Assembly: GCF_016827675.1 (NCBI RefSeq)
Contig: NZ_JAERJA010000001.1
Location: 310,001 to 374,000 of the forward strand
Direction of reading: 5' to 3'
DNA length: 64,000 nucleotides
DNA from: Nocardioides limicola
GTDB taxonomy: Bacteria > Actinomycetota > Actinomycetes > Propionibacteriales > Nocardioidaceae
The position numbers were made by a program, and so were the translations under genes. Each line of letters opens with the position of its first letter. Position 1 is the stretch's first letter. This document shows, piece by piece, positions 22,808-31,576 of the stretch. The notes beneath the pieces are model-generated. The model had not been told where the DNA came from, did no database searches, and was given only the letters and a program-made list of their open reading frames with translations.

Positions 22808-24141
22808 CAGGAGTCTCCCTCGGTGGTGGAGGCGTGTGAACCGTCGGCCGAGGGCGGCGTCTCGGTGGTCGAGTAGCCCGAGCCGCCAGACGAGGGCGGC
22901 GTCTCGGTGGTCGAGTAGCCCGAGCCGCCAGACGAGCGCGGCGTCTCGGTGGTCGAGTAGCCCGAGCCGCTAGGCGAGGGTGTATCGAGACCACGCTCGT
23001 GCATGAGCTGGCAGAACCTGTCGAACAGGTAGGCCGAATCGTGCGGTCCGGCGGCCGCCTCGGGGTGGTACTGGACGGAGAAGGACTTCAGGTTCCCGTC
23101 GGCGTCGCGGAGCTCGAGGCCCTCGACCACGTCGTCGTTGAGACCGATGTGGCTGACCGTCGCCACGCCGTACGGCGTCTCGGTGGCGGCGTGTAGCGGG
23201 GCGTCGACCGCGAAGCCGTGGTTCTGGGCAGTGATCTCCACCTTGCCGGTGGTGCGGTCCATGACGGGCTGGTTGATGCCCCGGTGGCCGTACTTGAGCT
23301 TGTAGGTGCCGAATCCCAGGGCTCGTCCGAAGAGCTGGTTGCCGAAGCAGATCCCGAAGTAGGGCAGCCCGCGCTCCAGCGCCGACCTGAGCAGGTCGAT
23401 CTGTCCGGTGGTCGCAGCCGGGTCGCCGGGGCCGTTGGAGAAGAACAGCCCGTCGGGTTCGACGGCGAGGACGTCGTCGATGGTGGCGGTCGCGGGCAGC
23501 ACGTGCACCTCGATGCCGCGCTCGCTCATCATCCGCGGGGTGTTGGCCTTGATGCCGAGGTCGATGGCGGCGACACGGAACCGCGGTCCCTCGCCGGTCG
23601 AGCCGGTCGAGGCTGCGGGAACCACGTAGGACTCCGGCGTGGTGACCTCGTCAGCGAGGTCGGATCCGGCCATCTCGGCCGACGCCAGGACGCGGGCCAA
23701 CAGCTTCTCCGGGTCGGTCTCGACGGAGGAGATGCCCACCCGCATGGCACCCCGCTCGCGGATGTGCCGAGTGAGGGCGCGGGTGTCGATCCCGCTGATG
23801 CCGACGACGCCGGCTTCACGCAGGTCGTTGTCCAGGGTGCGTTGCGAGCGCCAGTTCGACGGGACCCGAGCGGGGTCGCGGACGACGTAGCCAGCCACCC
23901 AGATCCGACGGGATTCGAGGTCCTCGTCGTTCATCCCGGTGTTGCCGACGTGTGGGGCGGTCATCACCACCACCTGCCGGTGGTAGGACGGATCGGTGAG
24001 CGTCTCCTGGTAGCCGGTCATGCCGGTCGAGAAGACCGCCTCGCCGAAGGTTTCGCCGGAGGCTCCGTAGGACTGGCCACGGAACGTGCGCCCGTCCTCG
24101 AGGACCAGAAGGGCGCTGGGTGTGGTGGCATGCAGCGGCAC
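22807..24141 (-). CDS. carA: Carbamoyl-phosphate synthase small subunit with repeat-derived C-terminal tail
   Basis: Glutaminase subunit supplying ammonia to CarB. From the GTG at 24141 (AAGGAGG six bases before) it is 444 residues, about 60 more than usual. The N-terminal CarA domain is followed by a class I amidotransferase domain with Cys265 (YFGICFGNQ), His359 and Glu361 (QYHPEA). After [10 protein letters not shown] the chain is a tandem 14-residue repeat of the [10 protein letters not shown] type encoded by a 42-base DNA repeat. The tail is not part of any known CarA domain. Translation is probably controlled by the PyrR element that covers the ribosome site. Confidence 0.96.
22819..22995. 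repeat. 42-base tandem repeat, four copies, within carA
   Basis: Copies of a unit containing CTCGGTGGTCGAGTAGCCCG start at 22819 (diverged), 22861, 22903 and 22945, exactly 42 bases apart. The array ends in GTGTATCGAGACCACG, which forms an imperfect inverted repeat with the GTGGTCGAG heads. Period 42 keeps the reading frame, and carA reads through it as repeated [10 protein letters not shown]. The same head and tail words recur in the HNH gene nearby. Confidence 0.92.
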
Positions 24142-24147
24142 GCCGTA

Positions 24148-24189
24148 CCTCCTTCTCCGCCTCACAGGACGGATCGTTAAAGGATGTCG
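24148..24189 (-). promoter_or_regulatory. PyrR-binding leader RNA element upstream of carA
   Basis: On the minus strand the leader reads CCTTTAAC, then GTCCTGTGAGGCGGAGAAGG running into the AAGGAGG ribosome site of carA. TCCNGNGAGG is the known core of PyrR-binding stem-loops. Binding of PyrR with UMP would hide the ribosome site, as proposed for mycobacterial pyr operons. A near-identical element precedes pyrR. TAAGGT, 11 bases upstream, is a likely -10 box. Confidence 0.82.
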
Positions 24190-24200
24190 GTCTGCCGGTG

Positions 24201-24206
24201 ACCTTA
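24201..24206 (-). promoter_or_regulatory. Candidate -10 box for carA
   Basis: TAAGGT on the minus strand, in the 159-base gap between the HNH gene and carA. It would start transcription at the edge of the PyrR element. No convincing -35 box at 16-19 bases. The rest of the gap holds nothing recognised. Confidence 0.4.
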
Positions 24207-24300
24207 TCAGTCAGTCCGAGCATGCTTCGCATCCCGCCATGCCCTCGCCGCTCGCGTCGGTGGGCAGGCCGGTGCCCCCGCGCCCGTGAGGACGGCGGGG

Positions 24301-25818
24301 TCAGGGGCGGGGCGTATCTCGGTGGTCCAGCACCGCTCCGTCTCGGTGGTCCAGCACCGCTCCGTCTCGGTGGTCGAGTGCCGCCGAGGGACGAGGCGGT
24401 GTATCGAGGCCACCACACCCGTCGTCGATCTGGCTGGTGCCGTCGGGGCCCCGGTGGTAGTTGCGACCCTGAGGGCTGCGCCAGAGGTACTCGCCGGGGA
24501 TGACCATGGTGTAGGTCCAGCCCAGGTGGGTCTTCGCACGATGATGGGTACGACACAGCGGCGCCAGATTCTGGGTGCTGGTGGCACCGCCACCCCCGTC
24601 GTCGCGCCAGGGCTCGATGTGGTCCAGATCCGCCCGCGTGGCGGGCCGGTGGCAGTAGGGGAACACACAGGTCGGGTTGAGGGCGATCACTTGCTCCCGC
24701 AACCGGTCCGAGGGCTGGTAGCCCGTTGAGACCAGCGTCTCGTGGAGATCGAGGACCGGTCTCACGGTCACCTCTGCGGCCTCGGAGCACCACTCGGAGA
24801 GCTGTTCCACGGTGACCAGCCGGTCCCTGGAGCCCAGCATCGACTCCACCCGGACCACCGGGTCCCCGAATCCCCGCACCGCGTCCTGAGAGAGGTGGAC
24901 GTGTAGCACCACCCGCCGGGTGGGTCGATGGTCGAGTGCCGCCGAGGAACGAGGCGGCGTTCTGCCGCCCCCGTCACTAGCGAGATCGAGACCGTGTTGG
25001 GTGCGGGCGAGCTCCCCGAGGGCCTTCGCGCGCCGTACGTTGAGCGGGTCTGTGGAGCCGAGGTCGCGGTACTGCTGAGCAAGTCGGGCGACCGCGGCTT
25101 CCAGATCCAAGGCGTCGGCTGCGTCCAGGGTTCCGTGCACATCAGCGGTGGCGACCTGACCGTCGATGATCGCCGACAACTCAATCTCCAGATGCCGCCG
25201 GTCCAACGCGTCCAGGCGCCGGTTCTCGGCCTCCTCGGGATCGAACCTCGTCAACGCCTCGTCCAGGACCCGGTCCAACGCGGTGGGACCGATCCGACCC
25301 GCACAGTGCACGACCTGGCCGTCGACCCACGCCGCACCCGCAGCCGGGAGGTGCTGGGTGCGGGCCGCGATCCTGCGTGCGGCCCAGCCGGGGACCTCCC
25401 CTGCCACCACCCGCGCCCAGGTCCTGCGCAGCCGGTAGGCCAGTTCCAGGCATTCACCCAGGTGCCGCTTCGCCGACTCCGTGGATCGGCCGAGCGCGGC
25501 GGCGTACTCGATCACCGCCGACTCACTCACCGTGGGGACACCCTCGCCCCCGAGCTGCAGATCCGCGCCCAGGAACCGGTCCAGTGCCGCCACGTCCCCG
25601 GCGTCGGCGGGGGCGTTGATGCCGCAGTACTTCACCGCCGCCAGCATCTCGGCGGCCTCCGCCGCCTGTGCGATCCGCCGCTGGGCGCGGATGAAGTCGA
25701 CCACCTCAGCCGAGGTGTCCAACTCCTCCAGCAATGCCGCCTTCATAGGAACAAGCCAAGCAGGCACCGCCGACAGAACGGGCCCCGTGAACACAACCGC
25801 CTCGTGCATCGGCGGCAT
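24301..25818 (-). CDS. DUF222 / HNH endonuclease-like protein (13E12-repeat family)
   Basis: Member of the multi-copy actinobacterial DUF222-HNH family; nuclease activity is inferred and the biological role unknown. The 505-residue protein has a helical DUF222 region (about 30-350) and an HNH site at 384-431: Cys384, Cys389, DHIEPW, Asn417, and CRTHHRAKTH. Two stretches are translated copies of the local DNA repeat: residues 286-298 and 471-500, both containing TPPRxSAALDHR. It begins 16 bases after pyrC without a ribosome site and separates pyrC from carA. Such genes are often mobile or duplicated, which suggests a late arrival here. Confidence 0.9.
   Translation of the reverse strand: MPPMHEAVVFTGPVLSAVPAWLVPMKAALLEELDTSAEVVDFIRAQRRIAQAAEAAEMLAAVKYCGINAPADAGDVAALDRFLGADLQLGGEGVPTVSESAVIEYAAALGRSTESAKRHLGECLELAYRLRRTWARVVAGEVPGWAARRIAARTQHLPAAGAAWVDGQVVHCAGRIGPTALDRVLDEALTRFDPEEAENRRLDALDRRHLEIELSAIIDGQVATADVHGTLDAADALDLEAAVARLAQQYRDLGSTDPLNVRRAKALGELARTQHGLDLASDGGGRTPPRSSAALDHRPTRRVVLHVHLSQDAVRGFGDPVVRVESMLGSRDRLVTVEQLSEWCSEAAEVTVRPVLDLHETLVSTGYQPSDRLREQVIALNPTCVFPYCHRPATRADLDHIEPWRDDGGGGATSTQNLAPLCRTHHRAKTHLGWTYTMVIPGEYLWRSPQGRNYHRGPDGTSQIDDGCGGLDTPPRPSAALDHRDGAVLDHRDGAVLDHRDTPRP
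24317..24414. repeat. 24-base tandem repeat plus full GGTGGTCGAG/TATCGAG repeat unit, 3' end of HNH gene
   Basis: TCTCGGTGGTC starts at 24317, 24341 and 24365, 24 bases apart. The third copy continues as a complete unit that ends GTGTATCGAGGCCACC, pairing imperfectly with GGTGGTCGAG. The array encodes the C-terminal LDHRDGAV repeats of the HNH protein and stays in frame. Confidence 0.85.
24928..24963. repeat. Second copy of the GGTCGAG repeat inside the HNH gene
   Basis: ATGGTCGAGTGCCGCCGAGG and following bases closely match the unit at 24374-24409. It encodes TPPRSSAALDHR, nearly identical to TPPRPSAALDHR at the C-terminus, so two insertions used the same frame. Confidence 0.75.
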
Positions 25819-25834
25819 TCATTGCCGGGCGGGG

Positions 25835-27127
25835 TCAGCTGCCGTACGTTCGCGCACCCCGCAGGAAGGAGGCGACCACCCGGCCGGTGAGCTTGCGTTC
25901 ATGCCAAGGGTTGTTGCGGGACAGCGACGCCGACGCGTCCCGGTCCACCACGACCTGCACACTCGGGTCGACCAGGGTCAGGTTGGCTGGCTCCCCGGCC
26001 CTGAGACTGCCGCCGTGACCGTCGAGGCCGGCGATCCGGGCCGGGGCCTGGGACATCACCCGGGCGACACCGGACCAGTCGAGGAGGCCGTTCTCGACCA
26101 TCACGGTCGCGACCACCTGCAGAGACGTCTCCAGTCCGAGCATCCCGAAGGCCGCGTCGACGAACGCGTGCTCCTTGTCATGCCGTGCGTGCGGAGCGTG
26201 GTCGGTGGCCACGGCGTCGATGGTGCCATCGGACAGCGCCACTCGCAGCGCCTCGACATCCTCGGCGGGGCGCAGCGGCGGGTTGACCTTGTACGTCGGG
26301 TCGTAGCCGGCCAGCAGATCGGTGGTGAGCAGCAGGTGGTGCGGGGTGACCTCGGCGGTGACCGCGATGCCCTGGGCCTTGGCCCAGCGGATCACCTCGA
26401 CCGAGCCGGCGGTGGAGACGTGAGCGACATGCACGCGCGAGCCCGTGTGGCGGGCGAGCATCACGTCACGGGCCACGATGACCTCCTCGGCGACGCCGGG
26501 CCAGCCGGGCAGGCCCAGGCGGCCGGAGATCTCGCCCTCGTGGCAGCAGGAGGTGTACGGCGCCAGGTGCGGATCCTGCGCGTGCTGGCTGACCACGCCG
26601 CCGAACGCCTTCACGTACTCCAGCGCCCGGCGCATCACCCGTGCGTCGTGGACGCACTTGCCATCGTCGGAGAACACCTTCACCTGCGCCCGGGACCGGG
26701 CCATCAGCCCCAGTTCGGCCAGCTCCTCACCGGCCAGCTGCTTGGTGACCGCCCCGACCGGCTGGACGTCGACCAGGCCGGCGGTCCGTCCGAGGTCCAG
26801 GATCCGCTCGGCGGCCTCAGCTGTGTCGGTGACCGGGTTGGTGTTGGCCATGGCGAGGATGGCGGTGAACCCGCCGGCAGCGGCTGCACGCGATCCGGTG
26901 AGCACGGTCTCGGCGTCCTCACGGCCCGGCTCACGCAGGTGGGTGTGCAGGTCGACCAGCCCGGGCAGCGCGATCAGCCCGTCCGCGTCCACCCGCTCGA
27001 CGCCTTCATGGCGACCATCGAGGGAACCGGTCTCGAGGATCGCGCCGTCGGCGAGGAGCAGGTCGGTGCGGGTGCCATCGGGCAGGGTCGCACCGGCGAT
27101 CAGGGTCTTGCTGTGGTCGAGACTCAT
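25835..27127 (-). CDS. pyrC: Dihydroorotase
   Basis: Cyclises carbamoyl-aspartate to dihydroorotate; a zinc amidohydrolase of 430 residues. Metal ligands are visible: [13 protein letters not shown] (first His pair), [14 protein letters not shown], and the Asp in [17 protein letters not shown] lies at the substrate pocket. The ATG overlaps the pyrB stop (ATGA) and GGAGGAG lies just upstream. The next gene downstream is the HNH gene, not carA. Confidence 0.97.
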   Translation of the reverse strand: MSLDHSKTLIAGATLPDGTRTDLLLADGAILETGSLDGRHEGVERVDADGLIALPGLVDLHTHLREPGREDAETVLTGSRAAAAGGFTAILAMANTNPVTDTAEAAERILDLGRTAGLVDVQPVGAVTKQLAGEELAELGLMARSRAQVKVFSDDGKCVHDARVMRRALEYVKAFGGVVSQHAQDPHLAPYTSCCHEGEISGRLGLPGWPGVAEEVIVARDVMLARHTGSRVHVAHVSTAGSVEVIRWAKAQGIAVTAEVTPHHLLLTTDLLAGYDPTYKVNPPLRPAEDVEALRVALSDGTIDAVATDHAPHARHDKEHAFVDAAFGMLGLETSLQVVATVMVENGLLDWSGVARVMSQAPARIAGLDGHGGSLRAGEPANLTLVDPSVQVVVDRDASASLSRNNPWHERKLTGRVVASFLRGARTYGS

Positions 27128-28056
27128 GGGGTCTCCTCCCCTGCCAGCAGGTGGTAGAGCACGGACATTCGGATCGCGACACCTGCGGAGACCTGTTCCA
27201 GCACCGCCGACTGGGCGGCATCGGCGGCGTCCGCTGCGATCTCCAGGCCCCGGTTCATCGGCCCGGGGTGACAGATCGGTGCGTCCGGTTTGAGTTGGGC
27301 GAGCCGCTCGCGGGTGAGTCCGTAGCCCACCGTGTACTCCCGTGGGCTCGGGAAGTATCCGCCGCTCATCCGCTCCTTCTGCACCCGGAGCATCATCACG
27401 GCGTCGGCCTTCGGCAGCACCTCGTCGAGGTCGTAGTTGACCTCGAAGCCGGCGGTGCGGGACCACTCGTCGATCCCGCTGGGCATCAGGGTGGGCGGTG
27501 CCACCACGGTCACCTCGGCGCCCAACTTGGTCAGGCATTTGACCCCGGAACGGAACACCCGGCTGTGCGTCAGGTCGCCGACGATGGCGACCTGACGCCC
27601 TTCGAGGGACCCGAGACGGCGCTCCAGGGTGTAGGCGTCGAGCAGTGCCTGGGTCGGGTGCTCGTGCATGCCGTCGCCGGCGTTCACCACGACCGCGTCG
27701 ACCCACTCGCTGACCTGCTGGGCGGCGCCGCTGGCCGGGTGCCTGATGACGAGCCCATCGACCCCCATCGCGCAGACGGTGAGCACGGTGTCGCGCAGGC
27801 TCTCCCCCTTCGAGGCCGACGAGCCCTTGGCGGAGATGTTGATGACATCGGCCGAGAGCCACTTCCCGGCGATCTCGAAGCTGGACCGGGTCCGGGTGGA
27901 GTCCTCGAAGAACATGTTGATCACGGTGCGTCCACGCAGCGCGGGGAGCTTCTTCACCTCGCGGCGCTGCACGTCGTGCATCTCGGCCGCGGTTTCGAAG
28001 ATCTCCTGGATCTGCTCGACGCTCAGGTCGTCGATCGACAGCAGGTGCCGGGTCAT
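27124..28056 (-). CDS. pyrB: Aspartate carbamoyltransferase, catalytic chain
   Basis: Joins carbamoyl phosphate and aspartate, the committed step. The 310-residue product has the carbamoyl-phosphate loop [14 protein letters not shown] (Ser53-Arg57), a His in IRHPASGA, and HPGPMNRG in the aspartate domain. No pyrI regulatory chain is present, as expected outside enterics. The ATG overlaps the pyrR stop. Confidence 0.98.
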   Translation of the reverse strand: MTRHLLSIDDLSVEQIQEIFETAAEMHDVQRREVKKLPALRGRTVINMFFEDSTRTRSSFEIAGKWLSADVINISAKGSSASKGESLRDTVLTVCAMGVDGLVIRHPASGAAQQVSEWVDAVVVNAGDGMHEHPTQALLDAYTLERRLGSLEGRQVAIVGDLTHSRVFRSGVKCLTKLGAEVTVVAPPTLMPSGIDEWSRTAGFEVNYDLDEVLPKADAVMMLRVQKERMSGGYFPSPREYTVGYGLTRERLAQLKPDAPICHPGPMNRGLEIAADAADAAQSAVLEQVSAGVAIRMSVLYHLLAGEETP

Positions 28057-28634
28057 CGGGCGCCTCCGGTGTCGCTGATCCGTACCTCGTCGTGACCGTC
28101 GATCTCGGCGACCTGAACGTCGACGCGTTCGGTGCGGGCGCTGGGTAGGTTCTTGCCGACATGGTCGGCCCGGATGGGCAGTTCGCGATGCCCCCGATCG
28201 ACCAGGACCGCGAGCCGCACGGCGGCCGGGCGTCCGAGATCGGAGACCGCGTCGAGGGCGGCGCGGATGGTGCGTCCGGAGTAGAGCACGTCATCGACGA
28301 GCACGACCACCTTGCCGTCGATCCCGTCACCGGGGATCTCGGTCCGGTGCGGGGTGCGGGTCGGATGCTGCCTGAGGTCGTCGCGATACATGGTGACGTC
28401 CAGGGATCCGGTGGCCACCGTGGTCCCCTCCACGGCGGCGATCCGTTCGGCGAGGCGGGTGGCCAGCGGCACGCCGCGGGTGTGCAGTCCGAGCAGCACC
28501 AGGTCCTCGGGGCCCTTGTTGCGCTCCAGGATCTCGTGTGAGATCCGGGTCAGCGCCCGGGCGATGTCGTCGCGGTCCAGAACGGTGCGGCTGGACCCGA
28601 CCGGGTCCGGCGCTGGTGGCGGGTGCTCGAGCAT
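28053..28634 (-). CDS. pyrR: Bifunctional pyr operon regulator / uracil phosphoribosyltransferase PyrR
   Basis: RNA-binding repressor of pyr genes with weak uracil phosphoribosyltransferase activity. From the ATG at 28634 (AAGGAG upstream) it is 193 residues. The PRPP site is [19 protein letters not shown], and [15 protein letters not shown] is a family-specific segment. It leads the operon, and its leader carries a PyrR target, so it represses itself. The N-terminal Pro-rich extension is unremarkable. Confidence 0.97.
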   Translation of the reverse strand: MLEHPPPAPDPVGSSRTVLDRDDIARALTRISHEILERNKGPEDLVLLGLHTRGVPLATRLAERIAAVEGTTVATGSLDVTMYRDDLRQHPTRTPHRTEIPGDGIDGKVVVLVDDVLYSGRTIRAALDAVSDLGRPAAVRLAVLVDRGHRELPIRADHVGKNLPSARTERVDVQVAEIDGHDEVRISDTGGAR

Positions 28635-28640
28635 CCGTGA

Positions 28641-28680
28641 CTCCTTCTCCGCCTCACGGGACGGCCAGTTAAAGGTGTCG
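28641..28680 (-). promoter_or_regulatory. PyrR-binding leader RNA element upstream of pyrR
   Basis: Minus-strand CACCTTTAAC followed by GTCCCGTGAGGCGGAGAAGG and the pyrR ribosome site. It matches the carA element at nearly every position, including the CTTTAAC lead and spacing to the start. TAGGGT (28696-28691), ten bases upstream, is a possible -10 box; TTGACG at 28724-28719 is too far away for a normal -35. Confidence 0.82.
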
Positions 28681-28739
28681 TACGACGACCACCCTACTCC
28701 TCGTCGCCCGCTCGCCATCGTCAAGGGCGACGCACAGCG

Positions 28740-29372
28740 TCAACTGCAGCGCTCGCGACCGGGAGTGAGCGCTGTGAGCACCAATGCCAGGCCCAAGGTC
28801 GCTACTGACAGCGGCCAGGTCACCTCGGGCAGAAGTTCCAGGTTGTACAGGAGGTTGAGGCGCCACGGCACCACGCCCGGGGCGCTGAACGTCATCAGTA
28901 CGCCGACGACCAGCATGGAACTCCATGCCGGGGGCATCACGAGCCGGGACAACAGAGCGACGCCCACGATCAAGAGCCAGACCGATCGAAAGGCGTCGCC
29001 ATCCACGGTTGGAGCCAATAAGGGACCCATCACGACGGGAGTCAGCGCAGCGACGAGGCCCAAGGTTGCGGTCCACCAGGCCCACGACGGTTGCGCTCCG
29101 CGCGATCTCCCCAGACCCAACTCCACCGTGTACAGGGGCAGACAGCGAAGCAGGATCAATGCGGGGACCGCCATCATCACCAAGCCGATCGTGTCCAAGG
29201 GTTCGCTGCCTGGATCACCCAACTGCAGGCCCAGGGCAGAGTGCCTGCCCCGTGACGCGAAGGCAACCACTCCCCAGGCGACCAGGTAGCCCATCAGGCC
29301 TCGGCGGCTGACTCCGTGGGCGGCCAGATAGGAGCGCGCGATCAGCGCCATAGTGCCCAAGCGCGACGTCAT
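28740..29372 (-). CDS. ABC transporter-associated membrane protein (permease-like)
   Basis: Family not recognised. The 210-residue protein is almost entirely hydrophobic, with five or six membrane spans (around 28-40, 62-80, 98-120, 130-145, 150-165 and 185-205) and short Arg-rich loops. Its ATG at 29372 overlaps the stop of the larger membrane protein, and both follow an ABC ATPase gene, so it is probably the second membrane subunit of one transporter. It is the last gene before pyrR. Confidence 0.75.
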   Translation of the reverse strand: MTSRLGTMALIARSYLAAHGVSRRGLMGYLVAWGVVAFASRGRHSALGLQLGDPGSEPLDTIGLVMMAVPALILLRCLPLYTVELGLGRSRGAQPSWAWWTATLGLVAALTPVVMGPLLAPTVDGDAFRSVWLLIVGVALLSRLVMPPAWSSMLVVGVLMTFSAPGVVPWRLNLLYNLELLPEVTWPLSVATLGLALVLTALTPGRERCS

Positions 29373-30712
29373 TCGCTGTCCGCGGCGGTGTGAGCGCAGG
29401 CCAGCAGCTGTGCTCCGTGCTCGGCGAACCATGCCTTTCGCTCCCGCGGAGTCAGGGCCAGGAACTGCGCGTACGCCTGGGCCAGTTCCGTGTCGTGGGC
29501 TACGAGGGAGTCGACCGGTCCTTCACCGGGGAAGTTGCTCCCGTCCGAGGGCAACCCGTTCACGTCGAGCCACCATAGGTACAGCGACTCACCTGCAGGG
29601 ACACAGTGCGCGTGGAAGAGGCTGCGCCCGAACTCGGCAGTGAACCTCCTGGCGTCGAGTTGATGAGCGGGTTCGGTGTTGCGCTTCGAGATGGGCGCGA
29701 CCACGAGTGTGTCGGTGGACCAATCGAGCGTCTTGCCCGTGATGGCGGCGGAGCGTTGCCTCAGGTACGGATCCTGCACGAAACGCACTCGCGTCGTGTC
29801 GAGGCCCGGCAACTGGTCCAACTGGTCGCCCAGCATCGCCTGATAGTCGTCAAGCAGGTGGTCATGCGCCCGATCGACGCAGGCAATGGGTGCTGATTCA
29901 GTGCAGATGGCCTCGTAGGCATCGACCACATCCTCACGGGCACCCGCAATGAGCAGAACGCCTGCCAGAGCAGCGCTCCCGAGGACTGCTGCCCCCCAAC
30001 TGACCGGACGGGCACCCAGCAGGAAGGCGAGAAGGGCGACTCCGACGGCGATCCCCACGGTCGCCTTGAGCGCTAATAGTTCAGTGGCCACAGCCAGGTA
30101 GTTCCGATCGGTCTCGTCGTAGGGAACCAGTTCGGAGGCGAAACGTGTGCTCGTACTCATATCGACAAGGTGGACGAGGATGTTCGCGGCGTAGAGAGCT
30201 GCCGCGGCGACGACCGGGGCCATCAGAGGTGGCAGGACTCTGCCGGCCAGGAAGCCGACCGCCGCCGCAAGCGGCACTGTTGCGAAGAGCGGCGCGACCT
30301 CCCAGAGGTTGAGCCGCCCATGCGTCGCCAGCGGAGCCGTCATGACTGTCGCGTAGGCCGTGACCAAGAAGTAGCCGGTAGCGCTTCCCATCACGACGGA
30401 TGCGAGGCCCGCGGCGTAGACCCGGGCGGGAGGGCGCGAAGCAGTCGCCAGCAGATCAACGAAATCGAGGTGGCGTGGAGTTGCCGCTACCCAGGCTGCG
30501 GCGGCCGCCGAGATCGATGACCCGAACACAGCGGCGAGCCCCACCACTGCGCTGGTACTGGGCCAGTGCCCCACCCAGGTCTCGGAGGTGGCTGACAACA
30601 TGACCACCCCCTGGACGGCGGTGGTCAACCCCACGGCCAGGAAGAGCCCAAATGACCTGGGCAGATAGGAACGGGACCGGTAGGTACGGGGCCGGCCCAG
30701 GGTTTTGATCAT
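29369..30712 (-). CDS. ABC transporter membrane protein with extracytoplasmic domain
   Basis: The 447-residue product has about seven membrane spans in residues 20-258 and then a soluble C-terminal domain of about 190 residues, probably outside the cell. That domain opens with CTESAPIACVDRAH, a Cys pair followed by His, an arrangement I recall from other actinobacterial ABC-linked membrane proteins, but I cannot name the family. It overlaps the ATPase gene and the small membrane gene by ATGA. With the ATPase it probably forms an exporter or peptide-sensing complex; the substrate is unknown. Confidence 0.78.
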   Translation of the reverse strand: MIKTLGRPRTYRSRSYLPRSFGLFLAVGLTTAVQGVVMLSATSETWVGHWPSTSAVVGLAAVFGSSISAAAAAWVAATPRHLDFVDLLATASRPPARVYAAGLASVVMGSATGYFLVTAYATVMTAPLATHGRLNLWEVAPLFATVPLAAAVGFLAGRVLPPLMAPVVAAAALYAANILVHLVDMSTSTRFASELVPYDETDRNYLAVATELLALKATVGIAVGVALLAFLLGARPVSWGAAVLGSAALAGVLLIAGAREDVVDAYEAICTESAPIACVDRAHDHLLDDYQAMLGDQLDQLPGLDTTRVRFVQDPYLRQRSAAITGKTLDWSTDTLVVAPISKRNTEPAHQLDARRFTAEFGRSLFHAHCVPAGESLYLWWLDVNGLPSDGSNFPGEGPVDSLVAHDTELAQAYAQFLALTPRERKAWFAEHGAQLLACAHTAADSE

Positions 30713-31464
30713 CGACGCGCTGCCAGGACTGAGCGGAAGCCGTCACGGATACCGTCGACCCCTGCAGCGTCCGTCCCGCCCACCCGACACAAGTCGCCCG
30801 GAGAACCCGTCCAACAGAGCGACCCCTCATCGATCACCACGATCCGCTCCGCAAGCGCGTGCACATCCTCGAGGAGATGGGTCGCAATCACGACCACCTT
30901 CTCCTCCTTGAACTGCCGCACCATGGCGTGGAACTGCTCGCGCTGCTCCGGGTCGAGGCCCGCCGTCGGCTCGTCGAGAATCAGTACGTCGGGATCCGCG
31001 ACCACGGCTGCCGCAAGGCCGACTCGGCGCAGTTGCCCACCCGACAGCGCATGCAGGGGCACCTTGGCCAGGTCCTTCAGGTCTGCCAGATCCAGCGACG
31101 TGGCGACCCGATCATCGAGTCGGGCAGACGGCAACTCCTTCAACCACGCCGCATAGGCGACGTACTCGGCCACCCTCATGTGCCTCGGGAACCCGAATTG
31201 CTGTGGAAGCCAGCCGATGCGTCGAAGTGGCGTGCGACCGCCACGTGACCGTAGATCCAGGTCTTGGCCGCCTACCAGCACGGTTCCGGAGGACGGTGTA
31301 GCTGCGCCTGTGAGGAGCCGGATCAGGGTCGTCTTCCCGGCGCCGTTACGGCCAAGGATCGTGTTCGTGCCAAGCCCCAACGTGAGGCTGATACCCGCGA
31401 TGACCTGTTTTCGCCCGTACTCGAACGTCAACCCGTCAGCAGCGATCGTCACGTCGTCGTTCAT
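30709..31464 (-). CDS. ABC transporter ATP-binding protein
   Basis: Energises the two membrane proteins encoded after it. The 251-residue protein has Walker A GRNGAGKTT (38-46), signature LSGGQLRRVG (from 140), Walker B DVLILDEPTAGLD (catalytic Glu165) and the switch His in IATHLLED. It resembles the drug/bacteriocin export ATPases (CcmA type). The ATG at 31464 is used; a GTG at 31530 with a good GAGG site would add 22 residues. The 112-base gap to nusB contains TAGGCT, a possible -10 box, so the three genes look like a self-contained operon. Confidence 0.92.
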   Translation of the reverse strand: MNDDVTIAADGLTFEYGRKQVIAGISLTLGLGTNTILGRNGAGKTTLIRLLTGAATPSSGTVLVGGQDLDLRSRGGRTPLRRIGWLPQQFGFPRHMRVAEYVAYAAWLKELPSARLDDRVATSLDLADLKDLAKVPLHALSGGQLRRVGLAAAVVADPDVLILDEPTAGLDPEQREQFHAMVRQFKEEKVVVIATHLLEDVHALAERIVVIDEGSLCWTGSPGDLCRVGGTDAAGVDGIRDGFRSVLAARR

Positions 31465-31576
31465 TGGCTGCTCGATCCTTCCCCCGGCCGACGAGGCGCT
31501 CGCGCCGCGGGTCCGCGCCTCCCAGATCACACAACTGACCTCAGCCGTCAGCCTAAGGGGCCCGGACCGTGAACGA

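Noticed and set aside
22819..22995. CRISPR array
   Set aside because: Units are contiguous without unique spacers, in frame within carA, and no cas gene is near.
24301..25818. Homing endonuclease inside an intron or intein
   Set aside because: No split host gene or splice motifs; pyrC and carA are both complete, and the protein belongs to the free-standing DUF222-HNH family.
28719..28724. TTGACG as the -35 of pyrR
   Set aside because: The spacing to the nearest TANNNT is 22 bases, outside the usual range, so only the -10 is suggested.
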